A DNA stretch of 64,000 bases from Lanius collurio (GCA_020086605.1 JACBWW010000096.1:372001-436000); one strand, 5' to 3'; positions 40,201-52,900 are shown, counted from the stretch's first letter. Translations and numbers: made by a program. The notes: generated by a model from the sequence alone, not told the origin.

Positions 40201-43200
40201 GAGCAGCAAATCTATTTTTCCAACCAGGGCAATTCTTAATTAATCTGCAATTTATGAAACTCTCCATGCTCCCCTGAGTCCTCCCAGGGAGCCTGTGCTT
40301 GGCTGGTATCCGGGGAGGTGAAAAAACTCCTCCCTTGCTGCACTGCACCTATGGCATGACACTGAAGACTCTCTACAGTACAGAGGGGAAAAAAAGCACA
40401 TGAGGAAGAAATTAATACCTAAAGCAAAACAACCCAATAGCACAGAGCTAAAAACTAAATAATAAATTCAAAAGCAACTTTAGAATAAGGAGCCTGGACA
40501 AAAGTTGCATGGAAGTGGAGCAGATAGACAACACTATAATGAGGCATTTAGCAAGAAAAGCTCCCTTCTGAAATCAAAGGCAGCAGCTGGTATTTGCTTT
40601 TAACTAAAAACCCTGCTTTCCTTGACACAATATTTAGTTCTAACCTTGGCCTGAGCTAGTTATAAGGTATTTTCTAGAACCGGTGGTGTTACTTTAAACA
40701 ACATCAAAAGGAAATCAGAAAGACTCTTAACATCAGAGAGTATTTCTCATATTTCTTTCAATTAATTTTAAATGCAGTTATTCAAATGTAAACATTTTGC
40801 TTCGCAGAGAGGTTCCCTTGAAGAAAAGTATTCCCTGACGAAAGGAAGAATCATCATTTTGCTAGATGAGATCCCTGGTTCACCAAATTACCCATGGCAG
40901 TAACTAAGGCCCCACACAATGTAGTCTTTCTTGTTTTTAATCCATAAAAATGATCTTTTTATCTCTATCATCACATCAAGACTGACCTTCACTATAAATT
41001 CATCTTCCCTCTTTTCTCACCTTTTTGCAAAACTTTTATTCTCCCACTCTGGAATTTCATCTACAACTGCCCTGCTGACTCACTCCTTCACTCCCCTACT
41101 GCCTGACTGCAACATTTAGTATTCTCAGCATCTTTCCCTGGGATCAGATTACAGCATGTAGAGAATACTGCTACTCCTCTCCTTGCAACAGCAAAATGAG
41201 TCCTGGACTACTCTCAGTCGGTTTCTCTCCACTAGTCTCATACTCGCTGCTTATTTCTCTTTTCATATATTTCCACTGTTGTCAATACACAAATGTCTCC
41301 CTCTGGATGAATGCCATCTGGAACAGCCTTTTTGCATTGCTTTGCCTCATCAGCCCCGGCTTCTATTAAAGTATCCTTAAAATTGGGATTTTAAAATATA
41401 TTTAATATGAACATTACACTGTAATTAGGGCAATAAACTGTCCTTGCTTCCTTTCCAAAAATTATGCACTGGTAATTTCAAAATCACAGTTAACCTCAAA
41501 GTGTTCAAATGTAACAATATAACATTCCTGAGTTAGTAAAACCCATCAACAATAAAACCTCGATTTGTAAACATTAAGTCTTACAGGGAAGCACATACAC
41601 ATATATATGTATGAATCAAAGGGAAAAGCATCCTCTCCCTCTCAGGAGAAATGGGAACCAACAACCCAACACACTGCACTCCTTTTAAACGTTTCATTTG
41701 TCTTAGGCTTATGAAGAATGCCATGCTAATAAATGCTGATAGCCTGGTTTTTGCAGCAGGCAATCTCCTGCTTCCAAGTGAGTGGCTGGAACAATGTTTT
41801 ATCTCCAAACAGGAGGCGGCACCTCGGACTGCTGAAGTCAGTGCCGATGTCAGGAACGTCTCGACCGACAGGAACAGAACAGGACAGGTTCCAGCCACAG
41901 GAACCGTGAAAAAATGTTGAAATGATCCAAGGTGCTAAATAAAAAGGACAGGATATTCTGTGTTTTACATGTTACTAACAAAGTAGCCTGGAAGAAGCTG
42001 GGTTTGTATCTTTTTCATATCTTAGCTTCAATCTGAACTGAATTTACACCTCACAGCGTGAACTATTACGGTAACTCTGTAGAATAGGACAATTTCCTTC
42101 CTTATCTGCATACCTCTCCATCAACCTGTTCTCCAACAAACTGCAGTCCAAGTTCCATCTGTTTTTACTAAATATATTCCTATTTAGCCACATGCACAGC
42201 ACTCTGCTCTCATACACATCCCAGTAAGTACACTGGAAGCAGTGTACAGTCACCTGCCTGCTTTGCTGGAGCAGAAAGAGATAGTGGGGGTTTTATCACA
42301 AATGTTTGTCATTGCTGTGGCACATCCTTGGTAATTTCTGATAGATATTGTACTTCAGAGTGTTCTGCTATTTCAGCTGCTGTAGACTTCCATGGAGAAA
42401 GAGGTTTGAAAAGTAATGACTACCGGAAAAAATCATTAATAATTTTAGTTGCTATGCATTAACCAAAATTACATTTTAATACATGCAGTATTTTCTTTAT
42501 AAATTAATGACATGTAAGATGCCTAATGAGATTTGACTAAGGTTTTAATTAAAAAAAGCCAACAACACACTGATGATGTAGTCATGTTATAGCCAAATTC
42601 ACTTTACAGTATAATTTCTGAGGAAGAAAAAAGGAAAGTACCTGATTACATTTAAAAAATATTTTTAAATGTAAATATCTACAGTAAATGGAGATATGTT
42701 ATTGCTATCACACCTTGAGAAAAGGCTTTTGATTATCTTTTAATGCACTCAATAAAACATGGAGAGGGAAAAGTGCTGGGGTGGTTCAGCATCCTAGGAC
42801 AGTGCCAGAGTGCCTTAAATTTAATCATGTGTGGAAGATAACAAGGCTCCAGTTTCAGCTTCTCAAGACTTGAGATCAGCAAAGGCTCCCAAAAGCACAG
42901 GAAATGCTGGAAACATTGTAATGAAACCTTAACAAATCTCACTCAAAGGAATGAGCAACCTCATTTCTCAGTTATCCAACGTGCGATACCTTTTAGTTCT
43001 GGGTGTTTCAACCCAAATGCATCCGTTTCTCTGGGCTATAAAATACCAGCAATTACAAAAAAAACCAAACCAGATGCCACAAACTACTTCAGTATGGCTT
43101 GCTGTGGGATCCACTGCATTGCATTTATGCAACCCAACTTCCCACAGTAAACAGGACAGCTTAGACAGAAAAGATATGTATGTTTATAGACTGGCCTAAA

Positions 43201-43965
43201 CACCAAGTACAGCTCATCCTCACCAAAAATCAGATATATTGATACTGTACCGCATTATTAGACACAAAATATGCCTACAGAGATGGATCATTCTGGAAGT
43301 TTTCTTTTTAGAAAATCACCCCTTTAAATCAAAGGTGACATGTTGATTCAGCCTACAGGATTTCTGTCTTGTTGAGAAAAATCCAAATATTTTGCATACC
43401 ATGCAAATAATCCAGTATTATACAGTCCATAGAGTTCAGAATTATGTGTCTGAAACAAATTTATGACAAAATCATCTACTTAACAGAACAAGGGGAATTC
43501 TGTATTTGTCCTTATTCATGTGTTCTTAAACAGGCATATGCAACCAAATCTGCATCTAAGAAGACACCACAGTTTAACCTGGCATTGAAAGAGCTCAGGT
43601 ACAAGCAAAATTACTCTTAAAAAAAAAAACAGAAAACAATCCACACAGAGGAACTAGTTAGTAGTCAGAAACAATTCAAATATTATTAGGCCATTAAAAA
43701 TTAAACAGCCCCAGCAATTTGAGTGAATATCCCCTGAATCAAGCTCATCTTCACTATTCACACCACTCCTGTCAGTGCAAGCAGAACAACAGGGAAATTC
43801 AAGCTCAGCTTCATGGTGTAGATCACACAGGTGACTTTGTCTTCACTAAAGCAAAATCCAAGATATCTAAGGAAAATACAGCAGCCCTTTGAAGCCAAGA
43901 GGTGTGCTACAAGTCTCTGCCTGTGTTTCTCCTCCCTATATTGTCCCCAAAGCTCTGAACACTGA
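37205..43965. other. Unique non-coding sequence with a candidate regulatory element
   Basis: No exon or RNA gene recognised. At 38390-38500 a repeat-free segment carries an exact octamer ATGCAAAT (38390-38397), an exact AP-1 site TGAGTCA (38483-38489) and TAATTA (38492-38497). Patches near 39260-39500 and 40090-40330 are GC-richer but unassigned. The plus strand is pyrimidine-rich at about 40980-41130. A perfect 13-bp AT hairpin lies at 42646-42674. The other open frames are chance. Confidence 0.45.
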
Positions 43966-44092
43966 TTAAAAAAACCAACCAAACAAAACAAACAAACAAC
44001 AACAAAAACAAAAAACCTGAAACAAACAAAACAAAAACAAAACAAAAAAACCCACAAAACAAAACAAAAAAACCCCCAAAAAATAAATAAAG
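43966..44092. repeat. A/C low-complexity array
   Basis: About 125 bp of AACCAAAC, AACAAC and AAAACCCCC words with nearly no G or T on the plus strand. The three minus-strand frames of 88-99 codons across it are Phe/Cys/Leu/Val strings produced by the repeat, not proteins. Confidence 0.9.
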
Positions 44093-47000
44093 GCTGCAGT
44101 ATGGCCTAAGAGTTCTCCTTGTCCTGACCATATAATTATACATTTCCTTCTCCTGTATGTTGTGCTCAGACATGGTATGAGATGGTCATGGGAACAGTGA
44201 CACAGAAGAGTGCTGGCTGATGTCGGGGTTTTAACTTGCAACCGCAAATAAAAATTAATTACTTTTAATCTATTAGAGCCCAGATGTATCCATTTACTGT
44301 CACTTGATATTTTTGCCCTCTGCTTTTCAAAACTCTAATTTTTAATATTCACTCCATTTATTCCACAACATGAACGCACATAAGTTCATTTTTACTTCCA
44401 TTTATAGCTCCAACAACGAATACTAAAAAAACCAACCTTTGAGCTAAAGCATGTAATGACATCATATCTTCTCTTTCCTATGGGACTGGTAATTTTTGTT
44501 GACATACTTACGTCTGAATTCTATATGGCTAGTGATTTTTATCTAAATAGGAAAATTTGTGTCAGATGTCAAAATTTACAATTTTGCACTTTCAGGGACT
44601 TTTCTGACCAGTGTGTCTTGAATATTTCCAATATTTCTCTTTTTTTTTTTTTTTTAAAGGTAGAAAATCATTTCAACGTGTTTGGTTGTGGAAACATAGA
44701 ATTTTTAAACTGATGTGTGGTATGAAAACTTTTATTTTAGCGGTGCACATTCAAAACTCTACTTGCTCCTTTTCTCTGTGAATAGCAGACAAAAAACCCC
44801 CCACTTTTGCAGAGATTTTGAGCAAGTCACTGCCTAGTTTCACCCATCTATGGCCCCTCTCCTGGAATTGCCTTTCCTGGACTGCCTGCCTTGGGCTGTG
44901 TGGTAAGTAATTAACAGGAAAGAGGTAATTACCACATCTTGGTTATTCTACAGTCCTTGCTCTGGTCTACAGGAGATGGGACCAAATGGCATTTCCCAGT
45001 CAAACTTGGGCAGCCCAGCCTCCAGCCAGGTGTTAAGTAGGAACTTTGATTCCATATGATTTTCTCAGCTCAGTTACTAATGACTTAAAAGAATTTTTAA
45101 AACAGTTTTCCTTCCCCACTGGCAAAAGCAAACAAAATTTTAAAAGTGCAACTGCCCTCAGTGGAGAAAGGTACAAATAATGGAACTCAATTTATCAGAC
45201 TAATCTACATCACTTGAAATCTGATGGATTTTGCGTGGTGGTTCAACAGGGAACATCTCTTGTAATTACTTGCTCAAGAGCTTCTCACCAGCCAATAACC
45301 ATTTGTCTTAATTGACAGTGTGTAATCCACAAACAGCTGAACTTTCCTGTTCCATGAATGAGTTCTGTTGATAAAGCCTTTTTTAACATCTTAAGAGTAA
45401 ATCCAGAAATTAAACATTACTGGAATACGGAGACAAACAGCACCCTACTCCAAAACAAAAATCCTAACTGTCCAAAGCACACAAAAGCAAGTTACACCCA
45501 TCTCTGCTCAGAAGCTAAGGATTTTAACATCAATCATTTCTTTTTTCAAGCTTTAATTTATGGACAGTTACATTAGATTACCTTCCCTTGGCATCCTCGT
45601 GGCAAATACACAGCTACAGAAAGTCGAGCAGATTGTCCATGGAGATGACAGAGGCAATGAATACCTGTAATGAGGCCTCTATCAAAAAGAAAACCACTCA
45701 GCCTTCCACCCAAAAATACAAACAGAAGGAAAACGCACAACTCACAAGTCTGCTCTGTGCAGTGCCAGGCTCTGGCCACCCAGGAGACTTCAGGAATTGC
45801 CACGAACCCCACCTCTAAAAGTCTCAGTACCAAGAGAACACAACAATTTTAAAGGGTCTGATTTAGAAAATACTTCCCCCCTCCCTCCCCCTGACTCTCT
45901 CTGGAACATTCCTCTAATCCCATCACCCTGTCAGGAATAAGAGTTTTCAAGCTCTTCTTTCCTTCTCAGGAGGCATCAACAGTAAAAAACTGCTCCACTA
46001 TCATAATAGAAGCTGTTCAGAAAGACAAATTTAGTTAAGCCCTGAGTGCAGATAAAATTTTATTGAATACTCACATATAGACCAGTCTTTATGCATTTAA
46101 ATACAAATATTTTAAAAACTAACAGAAGTTACCCACAGATTAATGACTGGCAAGATCTTCTAGTATGGACATGGCTCAGATAAAAAAAAAATAGTTCTAG
46201 TACATTAATGGATAATATTTATAGATTGTGAACTTGAAAAGCATGATAATATAACCACATTTTTTGCTTTAACTATTTTTATTTTTAAAAAAGATATTAA
46301 AATCCAACTTTTGGTATATTTTTACTGGGGATCTATAAAGGAAAAATCACTGTAAAATTTTCAGTAGAGGTACAATACGTCCATGAGAAACATCCCCTCT
46401 GATCAATGCCTTATCAGGAAAGATTTTGTGTGTTTGTGAATTGCTCTCTCAATTGTGAATTACAGGTAATGTTTGAAACCAGAAAATGGGCCATTTTCTT
46501 GACCATAATTGTTACACATTTTTAGCTATGAAATCTTTCTGATATTTTCATTATCGCCTGTCTAATATCATCTCACCTATCTAGCTTTGCAAAGCAGTAT
46601 TGTCTACAGCCTCTGTGCCTTGGGGAAGGATTTTTCATTTCATATTGTTTGTTCAGACTTTAATGAGATTCTTAAAAGAGCAATCCCTTGGATTGTAATA
46701 GAATCCCACCATAGATCAGTGGCAGGTAGAAAGTGTTTTGACATGACTGCTTTTTCAGAGAGGGAAATTTATGTTCATAAAAGTAGACTAGATAATGAAA
46801 GGTGGAAGGAAGAGAAAAAGAGAATGAAGCAGCAACAGGCACTTGCATTATATTAAGTGTATAACATCAGAAGATATCAAAAAAAGATGACAAAAACTCA
46901 CCAAAAATGTTACTAGGAGTCATACCTTAAAATAAAATCGCTTTTTCCTCTCTCCTTTTCAAAGGACTCCTCTCAAAAACTATTGATAATGACAACTAGA

Positions 47001-47776
47001 ACATAAAAGATCCACAAAACAAAAATGGGTAAATTGGCTGGAAAATTTGCTAATGAGAATTGTACAGGTGTCTAGGACAACAACATTTAATTTTAAATAC
47101 AAGTGACTTTTTTTTTACCACCTTCTCTGAAAGAGGTGATTTCTCTAGCAAGAATCCCACAGCTATGACCAGAAAAAGGAACATTTTGTATAGAGCAAAT
47201 CTGCATATCAAAGTAAAATAATGACTTGGCTCCCCTCAGTATACTTTTTTGGCATGTCTATTTTTAGGCATGCTTTTGAAAATTTAAGTAACTTTTGAGT
47301 AAAGAGAAATAATTAGGAGGACGTTGATACTAATTCATTAAAATATATCTAATTTCATTATTTTATGCATTCATTAGTATAAAATATTTAGTTTGACAAA
47401 AAATAAACACTGTCCACACTTGTGGCCACCTGTGGATCCAGCAAGACTTGGCAGGACAACAGAAACCACCAAAATAAATGTTAACTGCTGTGATCAGCCT
47501 CGTGTTTAATGTCTCATGGTACCCTCAGAATCACAGAAAGCAGAGAAAAATGAGCAAATCACTCTTAAAGCTAATGTTCCCTAAAGGCAAGAGGAAAACG
47601 GTATCTGCAAAAGAAGCTGGGGAGAGTAAAAATGGTTGTTTGTACTTCTTAACCAGTAAATTCCAGCTGATTTTCATAGTGATTTAAAAAAAACAAAACC
47701 AAATAAACCAACAACTATTTTTTTAATATAATTACAGGCTTTTTTTATTCTTTTCTAACTTATCTTGGTTTTAGTA
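44093..47776. other. Unique non-coding sequence with a candidate regulatory element
   Basis: No gene recognised. A 15-T run lies near 44640. The part at 45180-45345 is repeat-free and dense in binding-type words: CACTTGA (NKX2 type), TAATTA, TTAATTGACAG (homeodomain plus MEIS/TGIF) and GTAATCC (OTX/PITX type). The 89-codon plus frame at 46587-46856 has no recognised product. Confidence 0.45.
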
Positions 47777-47833
47777 ATTATTATGGGCATAAAATAATAA
47801 TACACAATATTATTATTTTATGCCCATAATAAT
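47777..47833. repeat. Perfect inverted repeat, 25-bp arms, 7-base loop
   Basis: The left arm at 47777-47801 and right arm at 47809-47833 are exact reverse complements. Both contain a GGGCATAAAA or TTTTATGCCC core inside AT-rich flanks, and the loop is ACACAAT. A perfect 25-bp stem with no mismatch is much longer than expected by chance. It could extrude as a cruciform or form a stable RNA hairpin if transcribed. The stem has no bulge and a very short loop, so it does not look like an ordinary microRNA precursor. Confidence 0.95.
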
Positions 47834-47836
47834 ACA

Positions 47837-47858
47837 TAATACTACAACAGTAGTATTA
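47837..47858. repeat. Second adjacent inverted repeat, 9-bp arms
   Basis: Arms TAATACTAC (47837-47845) and GTAGTATTA (47850-47858) around the loop AACA are exact reverse complements. The hairpin begins three bases after the 25-bp inverted repeat ends, so the two form a double-hairpin unit. Confidence 0.9.
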
Positions 47859-48158
47859 ATTCACTGAAGACAACATCCTGTTTCCCCATCTTTTCATTAG
47901 TGAGTCAATGTAACACTTATTTGCTCTTCTCTCTATTAACACCCAAAGTAGACAGGTGACCAGTTTACCAAAGTGCCAAGATAGATTATTAATTTAACTG
48001 AGATAAGATTCATTTCTGAATCATAGATTCACTTAAGTAATTAAACTACCACAATGTTTCAGAAAGATACGTGGATTAATTCACACACGGTACAGATTTA
48101 GCAAATTGCACACAAACACACCTTTATTGATTTCAGAATAGTTTGGAGCAGACAGCTG

Positions 48159-49018
48159 ATGGCAATATCCAGCTCAGACAGGAATTTCAGCCTCCAAAAT
48201 GCCTCCAACGTGACTAAGCAATATCCAGAACCCCCCAGACAGAGACAGGCCTGCAGTAATTATGAACTAGCTGTTAATTTGGTGCTGACCGATGCCTGCT
48301 TGATCCCAGCTCCAACTCCACTGCCCTCCCAGCCAAACTGCAAGCAGGGGAAGGCACCAAAGAGTGGGGAGATGGTTAATTGCGGGGTCACTCTCCAGAA
48401 CCACCTTCAAGCCCAGAAATCCCCACAAACAGCTCAGTTGGGCTGCAGATGCACCACAGATGCTGGGACATCAGAGCTGGCAGTTGGCAGAGGCAGCCTC
48501 GGTGCAGGAGGATGCTTTAGCAGAGCCCTGAGCAGGATTTGGAGCCAGGTCAGCAGTGCAGCTGCTCATGGCAAGGCTGCAGCTGACTCCGGGGAGCTCC
48601 GGGTTCCTGTTGGCCTCCACTTAATCCCAGGCAAAACCTGGCCCTGCAAGGAGATGCACCTGAGCTAATAAGCTCCTTCTGGATCCAAAACACTGAGGGA
48701 GCAGAGGGATGAGCCAGCAGGAGCCAGCCTGGGTCCTTTTGGCATGGAACAGAGCCAGCACTAATAAGCTGGGTCCATATGACAGCTTTCATGCTGGGCT
48801 GTGCTGCACATCCCAAAAGTGTGGGTATTTTCCAGGTTTTTTTCCATTATGCACTGTTTTCTTGCTGACTGCCTGGCGTGCCACCACATTAGTCTGACCT
48901 TAAAACAGCAAACTGTGAGGGAAAAACATGGAAAGGTCTCCTACACATACCATTTGACTGCTCCTGGTATTAAGAAATAAAGATTGGGATATTTAAAAAA
49001 AAAAAAAAAAAAAAAAAA
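48159..49018 (+). pseudogene. Possible retroposed mRNA: GC-rich segment, 169-codon ORF, AATAAA and A24 tail
   Basis: This segment is clearly richer in G and C than its flanks and holds the longest open frame in the window, 169 codons at 48159-48668 (start ATG GCA ATA, context GCTGATGG). The translation has no domain, signal peptide or family that I recognise, and is not low-complexity. About 310 bp after the stop there is an exact AATAAA (48976-48981), followed 13 bp later by 24 consecutive A (48995-49018). That spacing is typical of a cleaved and polyadenylated mRNA, so the segment may be a processed retrocopy. I found no convincing target-site duplication; the sequence after the tail starts GTGGCTC. 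An alternative is a non-coding GC patch beside a chance A tract. The ORF may be random. Confidence 0.35.
48976..49018 (+). promoter_or_regulatory. Polyadenylation signal AATAAA with encoded A24 tract
   Basis: Canonical AATAAA hexamer at 48976-48981, the spacer GATTGGGATATTT (13 bp), then a 24-A run. The motif is seen directly. Whether it was ever used as a cleavage signal is inference from the spacing. Confidence 0.5.
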
Positions 49019-49654
49019 GTGGCTCTTTTTCTGTGATTGCATAATTCAGCATTTTGGAAGTGGCTTCTGCCTGTAGCATGAGTTTAATACCATCTTAAAA
49101 AAAAAATGTTTAATACTCCAGTGTTTAAAATATATGAATGACATTTTCATTATATGTTGTGCTTAAAGTAATCCCTACATTAAATGAATTCATAGAAAAT
49201 ATGCTCTGGTGAATTAAAATCTTTCCTGTGAGAAAATATAGATTTTGTAGAAAATGTACCACAATCCTCTTACTTCTAGATTATAAAACACTGTTAAAAA
49301 CCTGTCACAACTCCTGTTTTATTTTTACTTGGGGGAAAAATAGTGGGTTTCCTTCACTGGAGTACAAATCTTGAGGTAAGTGCACAAGATCGGTCAACTC
49401 ATCTTTTAAATCTTGCAAGCTTTTATCTGAGCTATAAACTTTTTTGTTGTTGTTGTTTTATGATGAAATTTAAGTAATTAATGCCAGAAAATCCAATTAC
49501 TCTGACAATATGTTTTAGAACAGATATATTGCTTTTGTAAGTCATATGTAGCTAAGTTCAGATTTACACTTTTTTCTCCAATATGAAATTATTGTACTGC
49601 ATGCTTCACTGCTCAGCACTCCTGTTTTCATCATGGGATGGTGCTTTGGTAATA
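49019..49654. other. Unique AT-rich sequence between A tract and CR1
   Basis: Nothing recognisable. A small (GTT)n-like stretch lies near 49445. Confidence 0.6.
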
Positions 49655-49912
49655 AACAATGGTCTCAAGTCGTGCCAGAGAAAACTTAGATTGGACATTA
49701 GGAAAAACTCCTTCACCATAAAGATTGTCAAGAACTGGAGAAGGCTCCCCAGGGAAGGGGTAAGTCACCTTTCCTGAAGGCATTTAAAAGATGTCTAAAT
49801 GTGTAACTTATGGACATGGTTTATTGCTGGACATGGCAGAGCTGGGTTAATGGTTGGACTCGATGATCTTAAAGGTCTTTTTCACCCCAAATGATTCTAT
49901 GGTTCTGTGATT
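49655..49912 (+). mobile_element. CR1 LINE, well-preserved 3' end
   Basis: The clearest transposon in the window, in plus orientation and truncated at 5'. It shows the CR1 tail in order: GGTCTCAAGTCGTGCCAGAG, a TTAGATTGGACATTAGGAAA block, CTCCTTCACCATAAAG, GGCTCCCCAGGGAAGGGG, a TTTAAAAGATGTCTAAATGT block, a GGACATGGTTTATTGCTGGA block, GTTGGACTCGATGATCTTAA, AGGTCTTTTTC, then the terminal ATGATTCTATGGTTCTGTGA. The fixed 3' end with short ATTCTATG-like repeats and no A tail is diagnostic of CR1 and points to a bird (or other reptile) genome. The 64-codon frame at its start is not a gene. Confidence 0.96.
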
Positions 49913-52900
49913 CCCTATTTTAAAAGGAGACTAATGTAATCTAAAAATAAGGTAAGCCCCTGTGGAAAAGTATTACAGAGATTTATAGCATATGCAATAT
50001 CCATTTTGACTTAAGACCTTTTGAAAGGTCTTCCTTTCATGAATCACAGACTTGAATCTAAGAATATAAAACTACAATAGAAATAAACTTTTAAGGGTTA
50101 AAAGAATCCAGTTGTATTTTCTTAGCCTTGAGTATTGTAGTGAAATAAGTATTCTATGCAAAGACAGCAAATTTAAAAATTAATATCAACTTATGCACTA
50201 TTGAAGAAAATATGATCATTTATGTGCAAAAACTGAAATGTCTCTACTAAGGGTAAACAACACCATCCCACAGATGATCAGGGAAGCAGATGAGGAATGA
50301 CAGAGCAAACTTCACAGCTTCCATCCCTCTGTTAGCATGTTTCTTAGTCCAAAGTTACTTCATTAGTAAGAACCTCCACTCAGTCTTCAACAGGCAATTT
50401 CAACACACAAGGAAAAACTCACCTTAAAAGTCAAGAAATACTCCCTGGTAGTTTTACACAAACCCCTTTTCCTGCCACAGGGTCTTTTGGAGTTAAATAA
50501 AATTCAGAAAATCTTAAAGCCAGGGGAGAAAACCACAGTCTACACAAACACCACCACAGAACACACATAACAATTGTTATAAAAGGGGTGTTTGGTTCCC
50601 TCCCTTGATAAACTGCGTGTATGGAGTTTTCTTAGACTGCAGTTAAATGAATTCCATTCCTGAAACATCCTGTAAACTCTGTTCTGTCATCTTTCTACTT
50701 TCTTAAAACCTTTGTTTCTAAGAGTAGATACTGAAAATATGAGTATTATGACAGTGATTGCTTTACCAGCTACCCGCAAAATCAGTATTACCTTCCTAAG
50801 TTCCATCTACCACCCTTCACCCTGTATATCATATAATTAAAGCTGTGTCAGAGGCTCATAGTGGGTTATCCAGCAGAAAACTAACAATTTGCCCCATTAG
50901 ATGAGACCCTGATGGAACTCCAAGGTGCTGAGTAGCCCAGAGAGGAAGGAGTAAACCATTCAGACATCTGAGAAGTTGGTTTCCTTTGTTGTCATCCATA
51001 CCCTTCTATTGACAAGCCAGGAGCAAATCCAAGATCAGGTGGGTTTGTATTTTTTTTTCTTAGCAACTGTTATATTAAAATGTCAAGATCAAAACTTTAG
51101 ATCTCTTCTCATGTCTTCTGCAACTCCTTTCTCCTAAGCCCCTTCCAGCTGCCCTACAGTTGGTTCACGCTAATACCAAGTCATGTCAACAGCACCTCTC
51201 CTAACCGTGCTGATGTGAAAGCAAATTGCAAAGCTGCATCTGGCACCTGAGGGTTTGCCCAGAGCTGTGGAGCATCTGCCCAACTCATGTTCCTGCAGGA
51301 CAGCTCTAATGTGTGTCCCCCAAACCTGCACACTTCTCAGGGATGGCTTCCCAGTGCTTGGGTCTCAATCTTTGGTCCTCAGAGGTGTGTGGACAGATTG
51401 CTCCATTCAGATTCATTTCCTCCTTGGAGGCTGAGCAAATTTCTCATTATCCTGGGGTTTATGCAACAGGAAAAACCTGTTACAGAAATTACTGATGATA
51501 AACCACAAGGGCCACGTGGCCCATCAGTGATTCAATTTTCAGGATGTGTTATTAAAATTTCAAGATTACTTTGCCAAGATAGACCAACCCAAGACTTCAA
51601 TCTTTGTGAACACCGCAAATATCTTCAATATGTCAAGGCTTCCAACCTTCACAGTCATTTCTTACCGTTTTAATTCTCATTTTGGTTTACCCAGTTTTTT
51701 AGACACCTTTGTCATCTGTGAGTACATGTAATTCAGGCTATTTAAGAAATACAATTATTACATCAGTGGCTCTGTAATATCCATTTCTGCCACAAATAAA
51801 TGCATGGTCCAAGACCCTGAAACTCGGTTCACTAAAAATATGCTGTCCCTTCTTTTCAGTCCACCAACCAGCCTTGGTTTCAGTGCTATACCTGTTTCTA
51901 ACTAAGCTGGAACACCACCATGCTATGGGAAACAACCTCGTGGTATGAAAAACAGGGATTAAGAAGTAACAAACCATACTTAGCAGCAAAAAAAAAAAAA
52001 AAAAATTACCATCACTTTCTCATTTGCTGAAAGTAGATCTACACAAACCACGAAAATACATGCTTTTACATGACACATAAAACAATATTATTGTATAATT
52101 AGGAGGGAAAAAACCCTGACTTTCAATTATGGCACATTATATGCAGGAGACTACTGACAATGTAAATCCCTGCAGGGAGGGATTTGTAAAATTCCCATTA
52201 CAGCCCATTGTGTACTGCTGTTCACACAGAGAGGGATTTCCTGGAGTTGATATAAAACTACACTTACCTTTGGCTGCCACTGGGGTGAAGTGCTAATTCA
52301 ACATAAGTGATGGTTGTGTTTGTTCTGTTTGTCAGAAAAGTACAGGCACACTGGTTACACTGTGAAATATAGGAATTATGCTTCACTTTTACACACAACT
52401 CAAGGGGACATTAAAGATCATCTAGCTCAAATGGAAGATAAAGACATAAATAACAGTTTTAGTGCTCACTGTGAGAAAGAAGCTCCAAAACCAGTTCAGA
52501 TGGCAATGAAGACTGGATTCTGCTCTGAAAAATGTTATTAATATGGTAATTTGCAGTACACAAAATGATGTTTGGATATATCAGACAAGCATAGGTGCAC
52601 AACACTGAAATCACAAGTTAAATTCACTATGGCCTGGTCATGTATTTTCCTGTTGCCAGTCACAGGACATTTGAATTTGACCCAAATACAAAAAGTCAAC
52701 AAAATATTTTAATATTTTGCATTTGCATTAATTCAGTGCCTGGAAAACAGGCTCCTCTGGCAATTTGACTGGTGACATTCAGGTGACAGAGGTGAGGGTA
52801 ATATATGGATCTCTGCAGACTGTAACGACAGTGATGGCACATAAAATAGACTGAGCAAAACAGAAAAATGGATCCATAAGGCAACAGAGCCTCTTCCACA

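Noticed and set aside
43758..44247. Three overlapping minus-strand frames rich in Phe and Cys
   Set aside because: They are all created by the A/C array at 43966-44092.
47777..47833. MicroRNA precursor
   Set aside because: The stem is perfectly paired, very AT-rich and has a 7-base loop. It lacks the bulges and longer stem usual for a Drosha substrate.
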